Notes: generated by a model from the letters alone, not told the origin. DNA of 64,000 nt from Microbacterium hydrocarbonoxydans (GCF_023715885.1 NZ_JAMBOY010000002.1:124001-188000), one strand, 5' to 3'. Shown: positions 8,517 to 17,142, numbered from the stretch's first letter. Program-made: numbers and translations.

Positions 8517-9101
8517 GTGACGAGGATCATCGCCGGCGCTGCCAGAGGTGCCCGACTGGACGTGCCGGGAAGCGGCACCCGACCCACGAGCGACCGGGTG
8601 CGCGAGTCGCTGTTCGGCGCCCTCGAGTCCGCCGACGCGATGGTCGGCGCACGCGTCCTCGATCTGTATGCCGGTTCGGGGGCGCTCGGCCTCGAATCGC
8701 TGAGCCGGGGTGCCTCATCCGTCGACCTCGTGGAGCACGGGCGGACCGCCGTCGGGATCATCCGGCGCAACGCGGGCGTCGTCGCGAAGGCCGGCGCGCT
8801 CTCTCCTGCGCGCGTGCACCAGAGCAGCGTCCGGGCCTTCCTGCAGCGCACGACCGGACCGTTCGACCTCGTCTTCACCGACCCGCCCTACGATCTGGGC
8901 GATGAGGCCATGAACGGCGATCTGCTCGCGCTCGCGCCGCTCCTCGCCCCGGAGGCGCTCGTCGTGATCGAACGCGCGAAACGGTCCAGCCCGCCCGAGC
9001 TCGCCGCCGCCGGACTCGAGTTGCTCCGCGAGAAGACCTACGGCGATACGACCCTGTGGTGGGCGACGCCTCGTGCGGCCGACGACGCCGCGTCAGCCTG
9101 A
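8517..9101 (+). CDS. rsmD: 16S rRNA (guanine(966)-N(2))-methyltransferase
   Basis: A 194-residue SAM-dependent methyltransferase that modifies G966 of 16S rRNA. It begins MTRIIAGAARG, has TRPTSDRVRESLF (the family signature), the SAM loop DLYAGSGALGLE at residues 49-60, and the catalytic DPPY at 122-125. The start is GTG. It stands alone on the plus strand among minus-strand housekeeping genes, and its 3' end overlaps the 3' end of thiL by 9 bases, a tail-to-tail overlap. Confidence 0.95.
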   Translation: MTRIIAGAARGARLDVPGSGTRPTSDRVRESLFGALESADAMVGARVLDLYAGSGALGLESLSRGASSVDLVEHGRTAVGIIRRNAGVVAKAGALSPARVHQSSVRAFLQRTTGPFDLVFTDPPYDLGDEAMNGDLLALAPLLAPEALVVIERAKRSSPPELAAAGLELLREKTYGDTTLWWATPRAADDAASA

Positions 9102-10088
9102 CGCCGAGTCCCAGTCTCGGTAGGGATCCCAGCCGCTGACATCGACCGGCGCCCCATCGAGGAGCAGGTCATGTTCTGACCGGTCCCCGACCGCGCCGAT
9201 GCATCGGAAGCCGGGCGGCAGAACCGCGCCGGGGAACGCAGCGAGCAGCGCATGATCCTCGCCTCCGGCGAGAGCACGCAACGGATCGTCGCCGAGCGCC
9301 GCCGCCGACAGGTCGATCGTGACCCCGGACGCCGCCGCCATGCGCCGCGCGTCCAGCGCGAGTCCGTCGGAGACGTCCATCATCGCCGAGGCACCGGCGA
9401 TCGCCGCCATCGGCCCGAGCCCGATCGGCGGCGAAGGACGCAGCTGCGCGTCGAGCGCCGCACGGTCGCCGTCTCCGAGCACCGCGGCGTCGACGGGCAC
9501 CGGGGTCTCGCCGTCGCGGAACCGGCCGAAGAGCAGCTGGAGCCCCTGCGCGGCGTGTCCGAGTTCGCCCGCGACCGCGACCGTGTCACCGGGACGGGCG
9601 CCGCTGCGCGTGATCGGAGCGCGCCCCTCGAGGTCCCCGAGAGCCGTGACCGCGACGGTGAGCACATCCGACACGGTCAGGTCGCCGCCGACGACCGCGC
9701 AGCCGGGCGCCAGCGCTGCGCAGGCCTCGCGGAAACCGTCGGCGAGGCACTCCACGAAAGCGAGCCGGAGGTCGCGCGGCACAGCCAGTGCCACGAGGAG
9801 CGCCGTCGGACGCGCGCCCATCGCCGCCACGTCGGCGAGGTTGACCGCCGCGGCCTTCCAGCCCAGGTCGAAACCGCTCGACCAGGCGAGCCGGAAGTCA
9901 GGACCGTGCACGAGCGTGTCGGTCGTCGCGACGACGGAGCCGGATGGCGCGGCGATGACCGCGGCATCGTCGCCGGGGCCGATCAGCGTGTGCGACGCCT
10001 GTGACGTCCGCGCGAGGATGGCTCGGAGGATCTCCCCCTCCGACAGGTCGCCCAGGCGCGGGTCGTCGGCATCGGGTCGGGAGGGCAT
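9093..10088 (-). CDS. thiL: Thiamine-monophosphate kinase
   Basis: A 331-residue ATP-dependent kinase that converts thiamine monophosphate to the coenzyme thiamine diphosphate. The magnesium-binding GDDAAVI is at residues 39-45, and DVSDGLALDARRM, the conserved second half-site, is near residue 240. It converges on rsmD with a 9-base overlap and diverges from the DUF3515 gene across only 23 bases. No other thiamine gene is in the window. Confidence 0.94.
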   Translation of the reverse strand: MPSRPDADDPRLGDLSEGEILRAILARTSQASHTLIGPGDDAAVIAAPSGSVVATTDTLVHGPDFRLAWSSGFDLGWKAAAVNLADVAAMGARPTALLVALAVPRDLRLAFVECLADGFREACAALAPGCAVVGGDLTVSDVLTVAVTALGDLEGRAPITRSGARPGDTVAVAGELGHAAQGLQLLFGRFRDGETPVPVDAAVLGDGDRAALDAQLRPSPPIGLGPMAAIAGASAMMDVSDGLALDARRMAAASGVTIDLSAAALGDDPLRALAGGEDHALLAAFPGAVLPPGFRCIGAVGDRSEHDLLLDGAPVDVSGWDPYRDWDSASG

Positions 10089-10111
10089 GCAGTCAAAGGT
10101 AGCCTGGATGC
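10089..10111. promoter_or_regulatory. Divergent leaderless promoters with overlapping -10 boxes
   Basis: The 23 bases between thiL and the DUF3515 gene hold TACCTT on the minus strand (10096-10101, 7 bases before the thiL ATG) and TAGCCT on the plus strand (10100-10105, 6 bases before the DUF3515 ATG). The two hexamers share two bases, so polymerase at one should exclude the other. Confidence 0.5.
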
Positions 10112-10618
10112 ATGCCCTCCTCTCGCCGTCTGCTCCTCGTCGCGGGCATGCTGGTCGCCGCGGCCGGACTCGCCGGCTGCTCGACCACGATCCACCTGGA
10201 GCCGGCCGACGACGCGAACGATCCGGCGTGCGCCGAGGTCTCGGTGCTCCTGCCCGACGCAGTGGGCGATCTCGACCGGGTGTGGACCGACGCGCAGGCC
10301 ACCGGCGCTTGGGGAGACCCGACGGTGGTGCTCCGCTGCGGCGTCGAACCGCCCGCGCCGTCGACCGACGTGTGCACCACGATCGGCGGGGTCGACTGGC
10401 TCGTGCTCGACCAGGAGGAGGAGCGGCAGCGTCTCGTCACCTACGGACGGGATCCGGCGATCGAGGTCATCATCCGCCGAGGCTCGGAGATCGACTTCCG
10501 GACGGTCGTCGAGCAGCTGTCGACGAGCATCCGGGCAGGCCTGGCGCCCGCCACGGCGCGGTGCACGGATCGTGTGCCGACCGACGACGGCACCGGCGAC
10601 GGCTCGACCGACGGCTGA
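10112..10618 (+). CDS. DUF3515 family lipoprotein
   Basis: A 168-residue protein with a lipoprotein signal: basic MPSSRR, a hydrophobic stretch, then the lipobox LAGC ending at Cys23, so it should be lipidated and held on the outer face of the membrane. The rest is a DUF3515 domain with conserved cysteines (ACAEV, LRCG, VCTTI, ARCT) and GGVDWLV. The function is unknown. The gene commonly lies between thiL and ddl in Actinobacteria, as here, but it stands on the opposite strand and converges on ddl. Confidence 0.85.
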   Translation: MPSSRRLLLVAGMLVAAAGLAGCSTTIHLEPADDANDPACAEVSVLLPDAVGDLDRVWTDAQATGAWGDPTVVLRCGVEPPAPSTDVCTTIGGVDWLVLDQEEERQRLVTYGRDPAIEVIIRRGSEIDFRTVVEQLSTSIRAGLAPATARCTDRVPTDDGTGDGSTDG

Positions 10619-10642
10619 CGCGCGGCGGTCGAGCCGCTGCGC

Positions 10643-11725
10643 TCAGCGACGCAGACCGGCCTCGATCAGCTCGGAGATGAGGTCCCCGTAGCTCAGACCC
10701 GAGACGACCCAGCACTTGGGGAACATCGAGATCGGAGTGAACCCGGGCATCGTGTTCAGCTCGTTGACGACGAGCTCGCCCGACGCGGTGAGGAACATGT
10801 CGACGCGGGCCAGGCCGCGACCGTCCACGGCCTCGAACGCGCGGATGCCCGCATCCTGGATCGCCGACACCTCTGCCTCGTCGAGGTCGGCGGGGCACAC
10901 GACGTCGACGCCGTCACCGCCGAGGTACTTGCCCTCGAAGTCGTAGAAGCCGCGCGAGGTGAGCACGATCTCCCCGGGGAGGGATGCACGGACGCCCTCG
11001 GCTCCCTCGAGCACTGCCACCTCGATCTCGCGCCCGACGACACCGGTCTCGATGAGCACCTTGTCGTCCTCCGCGAACGCGACGGCGAGGGCGGCATCGA
11101 GCTCGTCGAGCGCTTCGACCTTCGACACCCCGACGCTCGACCCGGCCCGAGCCGGCTTCACGAAGAGCGGCGAGCCCAGCTTCGCAGCGGCGGCGCGGAC
11201 GGCATCCGGATCCGACGCCCACTCCTTGGCACGCACCGTGCGCCACGGAGCGACGGCGATACCGGCGGCCTGCAGCGCCACCTTCATGAAGTGCTTGTCC
11301 ATGCAGAGCGCCGAGTCGAGCACGCCGCCGCCGGCGTACGGCACCTCCAGCGTGTCGAAGTACCCCTGGATCGTGCCGTCCTCCCCGTGCGGACCGTGCA
11401 GGATCGGCAGCACGACGTCGATCTCGCCGAGCCCGTCGACCGTTCCGTCCGCCTGCACCACGCGCAGGGTGCGGTTGCCCCCTGGTTCGGGCCAGAGCAC
11501 GCGGGTGCCGTTGTCGACCACTTCGGGCAGATGCGCCGCATCCAGCGGGAACTTCGCCGGGTCGTCGTCCTCGAGGACGAAGGCACCCTCCCGCGTGATC
11601 CCCACCGGGATCACGTCGTAGCGGTCACGATCGATCGCGCCCAGCACTCCGCCCGCCGTTGCGGAACTGATCGAATGCTCGCTGGAGCGCCCGCCGAAGA
11701 GCACCACCACCCTCTGCTTGTCCAT
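10643..11725 (-). CDS. ddl: D-alanine--D-alanine ligase
   Basis: A 360-residue ATP-grasp ligase that makes the D-Ala-D-Ala dipeptide of peptidoglycan. It starts MDKQRVVVLFGGRSSEHSIS, carries GPHGEDGTIQG, the ATP-grasp segment FVKPARAGSSVGVSK, and the C-terminal NELNTMPGFTPISMFP with the metal ligands. The ATG at 11725 is supported by GGGGAGAGG just upstream. The start lies 101 bases inside the 3' end of gpsA, an unusually long overlap. With gpsA, plsC and murA it forms an envelope operon. Confidence 0.96.
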   Translation of the reverse strand: MDKQRVVVLFGGRSSEHSISSATAGGVLGAIDRDRYDVIPVGITREGAFVLEDDDPAKFPLDAAHLPEVVDNGTRVLWPEPGGNRTLRVVQADGTVDGLGEIDVVLPILHGPHGEDGTIQGYFDTLEVPYAGGGVLDSALCMDKHFMKVALQAAGIAVAPWRTVRAKEWASDPDAVRAAAAKLGSPLFVKPARAGSSVGVSKVEALDELDAALAVAFAEDDKVLIETGVVGREIEVAVLEGAEGVRASLPGEIVLTSRGFYDFEGKYLGGDGVDVVCPADLDEAEVSAIQDAGIRAFEAVDGRGLARVDMFLTASGELVVNELNTMPGFTPISMFPKCWVVSGLSYGDLISELIEAGLRR

Positions 11726-12764
11726 GGTTGGTCCTCTCCCCCTGCGGGGTGTCGTCGTCCGTCGTGAGGTGGGGTGCGATGTCGCGGGGATCCATCTTCC
11801 CGTCGAGCACCATCTTCACCTGTTCGACGATGGGCATGTCCACGTCGGACTCGCGAGCGAGCTGCAGCACCGGCGCGACGGAGGCGAGGCCCTCGGCCGT
11901 CTGCTGCATCTGCTTCACCACGTCCTGAAAGCTGTACCCCTGGCCGAGCAGACGCCCGGCCGTGTTGTTGCGGCTCAGCGGAGACTGGCACGTCGCGATG
12001 AGGTCGCCGAGCCCGGCGAGTCCCTGCAGGGTCTCGGGATGCGCGCCGTTCGCGACCGCGAAGTCGGTCATCTCGACGAGCCCCCGGGTGATGATCGACG
12101 CCTTGGTGTTCTCGCCGTACCCCACCCCGTCGACGATGCCGATCGCGACCGCGATGAGGTTCTTCAGCACGCCGCCGAACTCGGTGCCGATCACGTCGGT
12201 GTTGACGAAGGTGCGGAAGTAGTCGTTGCGCGCGGCGCGAGCGACCTCCTCCGCCGTCTCCTGGCTCCGCGACGAGATCACGGCCGCGGTCGGCTGCTCG
12301 CGCGCGATCTCCAGCGCCAGGTTCGGTCCGGACGCCACCGCGACCCGGTCGGGGTCGCAGCGCAGCTCCTGCTCGATGACCTGGCTCATACGCAGACCCG
12401 TCGAGCGCTCGACGCCCTTCATGAGGCTGACGATCTTCGCATCGTTCCCGGTGAGCAGGGGCCGCAGGGCCTTCAGGTTCTCGCGCAGCGACTGGCTCGG
12501 CACCGACAGGTAGACCTGATCGACATCGCGCATCGCGACAGCGAGCTCGTGCGTGGCGCTCATCGTGCGCGGAAGGTTGATGCCGGGCAGATACTTCGAG
12601 TTGCGCTTGGCCTCGTCGATCTCGTGAGCCAGCTCGGCGCGACGCGCCCACATGGTCACCTGCGCCCCGCCGTCGGCGAGGATCTTGCCGAAGGTGGTCC
12701 CCCAGCTCCCGGCGCCGATCACCGCGACCCGGGGACCGCTTGGAATCGTCCGCTTAGGAGTCAA
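11625..12764 (-). CDS. gpsA: Glycerol-3-phosphate dehydrogenase [NAD(P)+]
   Basis: A 379-residue enzyme that reduces dihydroxyacetone phosphate to sn-glycerol-3-phosphate for phospholipid synthesis. The Rossmann loop GAGSWG is at residues 17-22, and VLKNLIAVAIGIVDG holds the conserved catalytic lysine. Family members are usually about 330-345 residues. This one has an extra tail of about 35 residues (after TTDDDTPQGERT) that runs 101 bases into ddl in another frame and is low-complexity and Arg/Gly-rich, as expected for out-of-frame ddl sequence. A lost stop codon is the likely cause. It overlaps plsC by 11 bases. Confidence 0.94.
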   Translation of the reverse strand: MTPKRTIPSGPRVAVIGAGSWGTTFGKILADGGAQVTMWARRAELAHEIDEAKRNSKYLPGINLPRTMSATHELAVAMRDVDQVYLSVPSQSLRENLKALRPLLTGNDAKIVSLMKGVERSTGLRMSQVIEQELRCDPDRVAVASGPNLALEIAREQPTAAVISSRSQETAEEVARAARNDYFRTFVNTDVIGTEFGGVLKNLIAVAIGIVDGVGYGENTKASIITRGLVEMTDFAVANGAHPETLQGLAGLGDLIATCQSPLSRNNTAGRLLGQGYSFQDVVKQMQQTAEGLASVAPVLQLARESDVDMPIVEQVKMVLDGKMDPRDIAPHLTTDDDTPQGERTNHGQAEGGGALRRALQRAFDQFRNGGRSAGRDRS

Positions 12765-13518
12765 GGCGACCCGTCTCCTTCTGTCCGTGAGCAGAGGGGT
12801 TCCAGCGCTCGGCCGGCGCCTTCTCGTCGCGCAGCTCCTCGAGCAGAGCCGTGATGGCGTTCATGAGCCGGGTGGTTGCCTCGTTCAGCGCGGCCGGCTC
12901 GCTCGCACGACCGCGCAGGTCCGAGACGTCTACGGGGTCGCCGACCACGACCTCCACGCGCTTGCGCAGCGGCCACAGACTCAGACCCTTCTGGTACCGC
13001 CCCATGATCGCCTGGGTACCCCAGTGCGCCATCGGGATGAGCGGGATGCCGTCGGCGAGAGCCAGCCGGACCGCGCCCGATTTTCCGCGCATCGGCCACA
13101 TGTCGGGGTCGCGCGTGAGCGTGCCCTCCGGGTACACGATCACTCCGCGGCCGTGCTCGACCAGCTCCTCCGACTGCTTCATCGTCTGTTTCGCGGCCGA
13201 TGCCGACGACGTGCGCGCCACGGGGATCATACCCGTGTGGGTGAGGAACCATCCCAGCACCGGTACCCGAAACAGGCTCTCCTTGGCCATGAACCGCGGA
13301 GCTCGGCCGATCCTCCACACCGCGAGCGCCACGATGAGCGGGTCGAACTCCGAGTAGTGGTTGGGCGCCAAGACGAAGGCGCCCCTCTGCGGGAGCTTCT
13401 CGGCGCCCGTGATGCGGATCTTCGCCAGCAGCGAGATGACCGGGATCACGATCACCGCGAGCGGCCAGAACAGGCTCGGCCGCGTGGTCTCCGTCGACCG
13501 GGAACCCATCGGGGTCAC
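12754..13518 (-). CDS. plsC: 1-acyl-sn-glycerol-3-phosphate acyltransferase
   Basis: A 254-residue membrane-associated acyltransferase that makes phosphatidic acid from lysophosphatidic acid. One N-terminal membrane segment (about residues 16-33) precedes the catalytic HX4D motif (His54, Asp59 in NHYSEFD) and the substrate motif PEGT at 130-133. It overlaps murA by 4 bases upstream and gpsA by 11 bases downstream, so glycerol-3-phosphate production and its acylation are co-expressed. Confidence 0.92.
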   Translation of the reverse strand: MTPMGSRSTETTRPSLFWPLAVIVIPVISLLAKIRITGAEKLPQRGAFVLAPNHYSEFDPLIVALAVWRIGRAPRFMAKESLFRVPVLGWFLTHTGMIPVARTSSASAAKQTMKQSEELVEHGRGVIVYPEGTLTRDPDMWPMRGKSGAVRLALADGIPLIPMAHWGTQAIMGRYQKGLSLWPLRKRVEVVVGDPVDVSDLRGRASEPAALNEATTRLMNAITALLEELRDEKAPAERWNPSAHGQKETGRLDS

Positions 13519-14882
13519 CGGAGAACGTCGAAGTCGGCGCCGAGAGCGTCGAGCTTGGCGAGGAACTTCTCGTAGCCGCGGCTGAGTATGTCGACTCCCG
13601 ACACCTTCGATTCGCCCTCGGCCGTCAGCGCCGCGATCACGTGGCTGTAGCCGCCGCGAAGGTCCGGTACGACGATGTCTGCGCCGTGCAGCGGGGTCGG
13701 GCCGGTGATGACCGCAGCCTGCTCGAGGTCGCGACGCGGGACACGACGGGGGCCGGCCTGCAGCCCGCGCGGGTGCACGACGATGTCCGCGCCCATCTTG
13801 ACGAGGGCATCGGTGAAGCCGAGGCGGTTCTCGTACACGGTCTCGTGCACGATCGAGCGCCCCTTGGCCTGAGTGAGCGCGACGACGAGCGGCTGCTGCC
13901 AGTCGGTCATGAAACCGGGGTGGACGTCGGTCTCCACGACGACGGGCTTGAGCTCGCCTTCGCGACGGAAGAGGATGCCGTCTTCCTGGATGTCGAACCA
14001 GCCGCCGGCCTTGCGGAAGACGTTGAGGAAGGTCAGCATCTCCTGCTGCTTCGCGCCGCCGACGAAGATCTCGCCGTCGGTCGCGAGCGCTGCGGACGCC
14101 CAGGACGCCGCCTCATTGCGGTCGAAGATCGACCGGTGGTCGTAACCGCGCAGCTTCTCCACGCCCTCGATGAGGATCACGCGGTTCGGCTCGTACGAGA
14201 TGATGGCGCCCATCTTCTGCAGCACGGCGATGAGATCCATGATCTCGGGCTCGATCGCCGCGTTGCGCAGCTCGGTCACGCCCTCGGCGCGGACCGCGGT
14301 CAGCAGCACCTGCTCCGTGGCGCCGACGCTCGGGTAGGGCAGGTGGATGTTCGCGCCGTGGAGCCGGGCTCCGCCCGTGGAGAGACGGATGCCGCTCGGC
14401 AGCTTCTCGACCGTGGCGCCGAACTTGCGGAGCGCATCGAGGTGGAAGTCGATGGGGCGGTCGCCGATGCGGCATCCGCCGAGGTCGGGGATGAACGCCT
14501 GTCCGAGCCTGTGCAGAAGAGGGCCGCAGAACAGGATCGGGATGCGCGAGGCTCCTGCGTGGGCGTCGATCTCCTCGAAGTGCGCGGATTCGACATCGCT
14601 CGGATCGAAGGTGAGCGAGCCGGGCTCATCGCCCTCGGACACCCGCACTCCATGCACCTCGAGCAGCGAGCGCACCACGGCGACGTCGCTGATCGCCGGA
14701 ACGTCGCGCAGAGTGCTGGCCGTCTCGCCCAGCAGAGTCGCCACCATCGCCTTGGTCGCGAGGTTCTTCGCGCCCTTGACGTCGACACGACCGCGCAGCG
14801 GCCGCCCTCCTCGAATGGCGAGGACGTCTCCGGTCAGCGGGGGCACCCCGTCGGGGAGAGCGTCGCGCACAGGTGTCGTCAT
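13515..14882 (-). CDS. murA: UDP-N-acetylglucosamine 1-carboxyvinyltransferase
   Basis: A 455-residue enzyme for the first committed step of peptidoglycan synthesis, transfer of enolpyruvate to UDP-GlcNAc. KGAKNLATK (residues 36-44) is the conserved substrate loop, and the active-site cysteine is present as Cys137 in GGCRIGDRP, the form sensitive to fosfomycin; species such as M. tuberculosis have Asp there. It heads the murA-plsC-gpsA-ddl operon. A terminator-like hairpin separates it from leuD upstream. Confidence 0.96.
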   Translation of the reverse strand: MTTPVRDALPDGVPPLTGDVLAIRGGRPLRGRVDVKGAKNLATKAMVATLLGETASTLRDVPAISDVAVVRSLLEVHGVRVSEGDEPGSLTFDPSDVESAHFEEIDAHAGASRIPILFCGPLLHRLGQAFIPDLGGCRIGDRPIDFHLDALRKFGATVEKLPSGIRLSTGGARLHGANIHLPYPSVGATEQVLLTAVRAEGVTELRNAAIEPEIMDLIAVLQKMGAIISYEPNRVILIEGVEKLRGYDHRSIFDRNEAASWASAALATDGEIFVGGAKQQEMLTFLNVFRKAGGWFDIQEDGILFRREGELKPVVVETDVHPGFMTDWQQPLVVALTQAKGRSIVHETVYENRLGFTDALVKMGADIVVHPRGLQAGPRRVPRRDLEQAAVITGPTPLHGADIVVPDLRGGYSHVIAALTAEGESKVSGVDILSRGYEKFLAKLDALGADFDVLR

Positions 14883-14909
14883 TCGGGCCTCACTTCGTTC
14901 AGGAAAATC

Positions 14910-14940
14910 GGGGCGGGGTCGCCCTCGGCTCCCCCGCCCC
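14910..14940 (-). terminator. Terminator of leuC-leuD
   Basis: Nine-base arms GGGGCGGGG / CCCCGCCCC at 14910-14918 and 14932-14940 enclose a 13-base loop. On the minus strand the hairpin is followed by GATTTTCC, a short T-run. It lies between the leuD stop and murA, so it should end the leuCD transcript before the murA operon. Confidence 0.65.
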
Positions 14941-14945
14941 TCCGT

Positions 14946-15542
14946 TCACTGAACGGGGAGAGTCCGGGGCCGCCACGACTCGCGGCGGGCCTCGAACTGC
15001 GCGATCTTGTCTTCGTTGCGCAGGGTGAGCCCGATGTCATCGAGCCCTTCGAGGAGCCGCCATCTAGTGTAATCGTCGATACCGATCTCGGCCTGGATGT
15101 CGCCGATCGACGCGGTGCGCGCCTCGAGGTCGACGGTGATGGATGCGCCGGGATTCCGGTCGATCTCCGCCCAGATCCGCTCGAGATCGTCTTCCGAGAT
15201 CGTCGCGGCCAGCAGCCCCTGCTTGCCCGAGTTGCCGCGGAAGATGTCGGCGAAGCGCGGGCTCAGGACGACCTTGAAGCCGAAGTCGCGCAATGCCCAC
15301 ACCGCGTGTTCCCTGCTCGAACCGGTTCCGAAGTCGGGCCCTGCCACCAGCACGCTCGCGCCCTGGAACGGCGCCTGGTTCAGCACGAAGTCCGGATCCT
15401 GTCGCCAGCCGTGGAACAGGGCGTCGTCGAAGCCCGTCTTGGTGACGCGCTTGAGGAAGACGGCGGGGATGATCTGGTCGGTGTCGACGTTCGACCGCTT
15501 GAGCGGTGCGGCGATCCCCGTGTGCGTCGTGAATTTCTCCAT
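14946..15542 (-). CDS. leuD: 3-isopropylmalate dehydratase small subunit
   Basis: A 198-residue subunit that, with LeuC, isomerises 2-isopropylmalate to 3-isopropylmalate in leucine synthesis. [20 protein letters not shown] at the start and [17 protein letters not shown] are signatures of the aconitase swivel domain. The frame stays open upstream, but the ATG at 15542 gives the conserved N-terminus and lies 2 bases from the leuC stop. It is translationally coupled to leuC. Confidence 0.96.
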   Translation of the reverse strand: MEKFTTHTGIAAPLKRSNVDTDQIIPAVFLKRVTKTGFDDALFHGWRQDPDFVLNQAPFQGASVLVAGPDFGTGSSREHAVWALRDFGFKVVLSPRFADIFRGNSGKQGLLAATISEDDLERIWAEIDRNPGASITVDLEARTASIGDIQAEIGIDDYTRWRLLEGLDDIGLTLRNEDKIAQFEARRESWRPRTLPVQ

Positions 15543-15544
15543 GG

Positions 15545-16996
15545 TCAGACCTCCGCCAACTCGCTCAGATCGCTGGGACTCGACAGCGTGCCGCGGATCG
15601 CGGTCGCCGCGGCCACGAGGGGCGACACGAGGTGCGTACGGCCGCCCTTGCCCTGGCGGCCTTCGAAGTTGCGGTTCGACGTGGAGGCGCAGCGCTCTCC
15701 CGGTGCCAGCTGATCCGGGTTCATGCCGAGACACATCGAGCAGCCGGCGAATCGCCACTCCGCCCCGAAGTCCTTGATGACCTGATCGAGTCCCTCGGCC
15801 TCGGCCTCGAGCCGCACGCGGGCCGATCCGGGGACGACCATGACTCGGACGCCATCGGCCTTCTTCTTGCCCTTGATGATCGACGCGAAGGCACGCAGAT
15901 CCTCGATGCGGCTGTTGGTGCACGACCCCATGAACACGGCGTCGACCGGAACCGCCTTGAGAGGGGTGCCCGGAGTGAGGTCCATGTACTCCAGCGCACG
16001 CTCGGCAGCGGCACGCTCGTTCGGGTCGGCGATCTCCGCCGGGTTCGGCACGGAGGCCGACAAGGAGCTGCCCTGGCCGGGGTTGGTGCCCCAGGTGACG
16101 AACGGCTCCAGGTCGTCGGCGTCGATGAACACCTCGGCGTCGAACTCGGCGCCCTCGTCGGTGGGCAGGGTTCGCCAGTAGGCGACGGCATCCTCCCAGT
16201 CCTGTCCCTTCGGTGCGTGCGGACGCCCCTCGAGGTACGCGAACGTCGTCTCGTCCGGCGCGACCATGCCGGCACGGGCACCGGCCTCGATCGACATGTT
16301 GCAGATCGTCATGCGCCCCTCCATCGAGAGGGCGCGGATCGCGCTGCCGCGATACTCGAGCACGTAGCCCTGTCCGCCGCCGGTGCCGATCTTCGCGATG
16401 ACCGCGAGGATGATGTCCTTCGCCGTGACCCCTGGACGCAGCGTGCCCTCGACGGTGATCGCCATGGTCTTGAAGGGCTTGAGCGGCAGGGTCTGGGTGG
16501 CCATGACGTGCTCGACCTCGCTGGTGCCGATACCGAAGGCCATGGCTCCGAACGCACCGTGCGTCGAGGTGTGCGAGTCGCCGCAGACCACGGTGATGCC
16601 GGGCATCGTCAGGCCGAGCTGCGGGCCGACCACGTGCACGATGCCCTGCTCGGCGTCACCCAGCGAGTGGAGCCGCACGCCGAACTCCGCGGCGTTGCGA
16701 CGCAGGGTCTCGATCTGCGTGCGGCTCGTGAGGTCGGCGATCGGCTTGTCGATCTCCCACGTCGGGGTGTTGTGGTCCTCCGTGGCGATCGTGAGATCGA
16801 GACGACGGAGCGGACGCCCCTCTGCGCGCAGACCGTCGAAGGCCTGCGGGCTCGTCACCTCGTGCACGAGGTGCAGGTCGATGTAGATGAGGTCTGGCTC
16901 GCCGTTCTCGCCCTTGACGACCAGATGGTCGTCCCAGACCTTCTCGGCCAGTGTCCTGCGGCGTGCGGGAGCGGACTCCGATGCGGGGGTGTTCAA
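15545..16996 (-). CDS. leuC: 3-isopropylmalate dehydratase large subunit
   Basis: A 483-residue [4Fe-4S] enzyme of leucine synthesis. [27 protein letters not shown], the cysteine of [11 protein letters not shown] and the pair in [10 protein letters not shown] (cluster ligands) are all present. The frame is open to 17236, but the upstream part looks non-coding. I place the start at TTG 16996, giving (M)[22 protein letters not shown], because AGGAG sits 7 bases before it and the length then fits the family. About 105 bases of leader lie between the inferred promoter and this start, with a leucine leader peptide. Confidence 0.94.
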   Translation of the reverse strand: MNTPASESAPARRRTLAEKVWDDHLVVKGENGEPDLIYIDLHLVHEVTSPQAFDGLRAEGRPLRRLDLTIATEDHNTPTWEIDKPIADLTSRTQIETLRRNAAEFGVRLHSLGDAEQGIVHVVGPQLGLTMPGITVVCGDSHTSTHGAFGAMAFGIGTSEVEHVMATQTLPLKPFKTMAITVEGTLRPGVTAKDIILAVIAKIGTGGGQGYVLEYRGSAIRALSMEGRMTICNMSIEAGARAGMVAPDETTFAYLEGRPHAPKGQDWEDAVAYWRTLPTDEGAEFDAEVFIDADDLEPFVTWGTNPGQGSSLSASVPNPAEIADPNERAAAERALEYMDLTPGTPLKAVPVDAVFMGSCTNSRIEDLRAFASIIKGKKKADGVRVMVVPGSARVRLEAEAEGLDQVIKDFGAEWRFAGCSMCLGMNPDQLAPGERCASTSNRNFEGRQGKGGRTHLVSPLVAAATAIRGTLSSPSDLSELAEV

Positions 16997-17037
16997 TGCG
17001 GTTCTCCTGAAGCTGGCGGTTCGGCCCACGATGGACT

Positions 17038-17076
17038 CCGCGACGAGGAGGGGCTCAGAACGAGGTCTCGTCGCGG
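17038..17076 (-). promoter_or_regulatory. Attenuator-like hairpin in the leuC leader
   Basis: Perfect 10-base arms CCGCGACGAG (minus strand, from 17076) and CTCGTCGCGG (ending 17038) enclose a 19-base loop. The first arm covers leader-peptide codons 9-12, just after the Leu codons, and the loop contains the leader stop codon. A ribosome stalled at the Leu codons would cover the first arm. No clear T-run follows, so termination versus translational control is open. Confidence 0.55.
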
Positions 17077-17102
17077 CCGCTAAGGAGGAGCACGATCCGC
17101 AT
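17055..17102 (-). CDS. Leucine-rich leader peptide of leuCD
   Basis: A 15-codon frame, [15 protein letters not shown], with three consecutive Leu codons (CTC CTC CTT at 17082-17090). It lies 58 bases before the leuC start and is followed by a 10-base-arm hairpin. A -10-like TAACCT sits six bases before its ATG, so the transcript would begin at this codon. The arrangement is that of an amino-acid leader peptide, with ribosome stalling at Leu codons when leucyl-tRNA is scarce. Leaders of this kind are predicted for leu and ilv genes in other Actinobacteria. The arrangement is seen in the sequence; the mechanism is inferred. Confidence 0.65.
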   Translation of the reverse strand: MRIVLLLSGRDETSF

Positions 17103-17137
17103 GACGTCAGGTTACCACCGCTTCCGCGCGGCGAGTC
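17103..17137 (-). promoter_or_regulatory. Promoter of the leuC leader
   Basis: TAACCT (17109-17114, minus strand) serves as -10 and GACTCG (17132-17137) lies 17 bases before it as a weak -35. The predicted start is the A of the leader-peptide ATG at 17102. Confidence 0.5.
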
Positions 17138-17142
17138 ACGCC

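Noticed and set aside
15632..17083. A 483-codon plus-strand open frame opposite leuC
   Set aside because: Antisense shadow of leuC; the protein is low-complexity and the leuC motifs are on the other strand.
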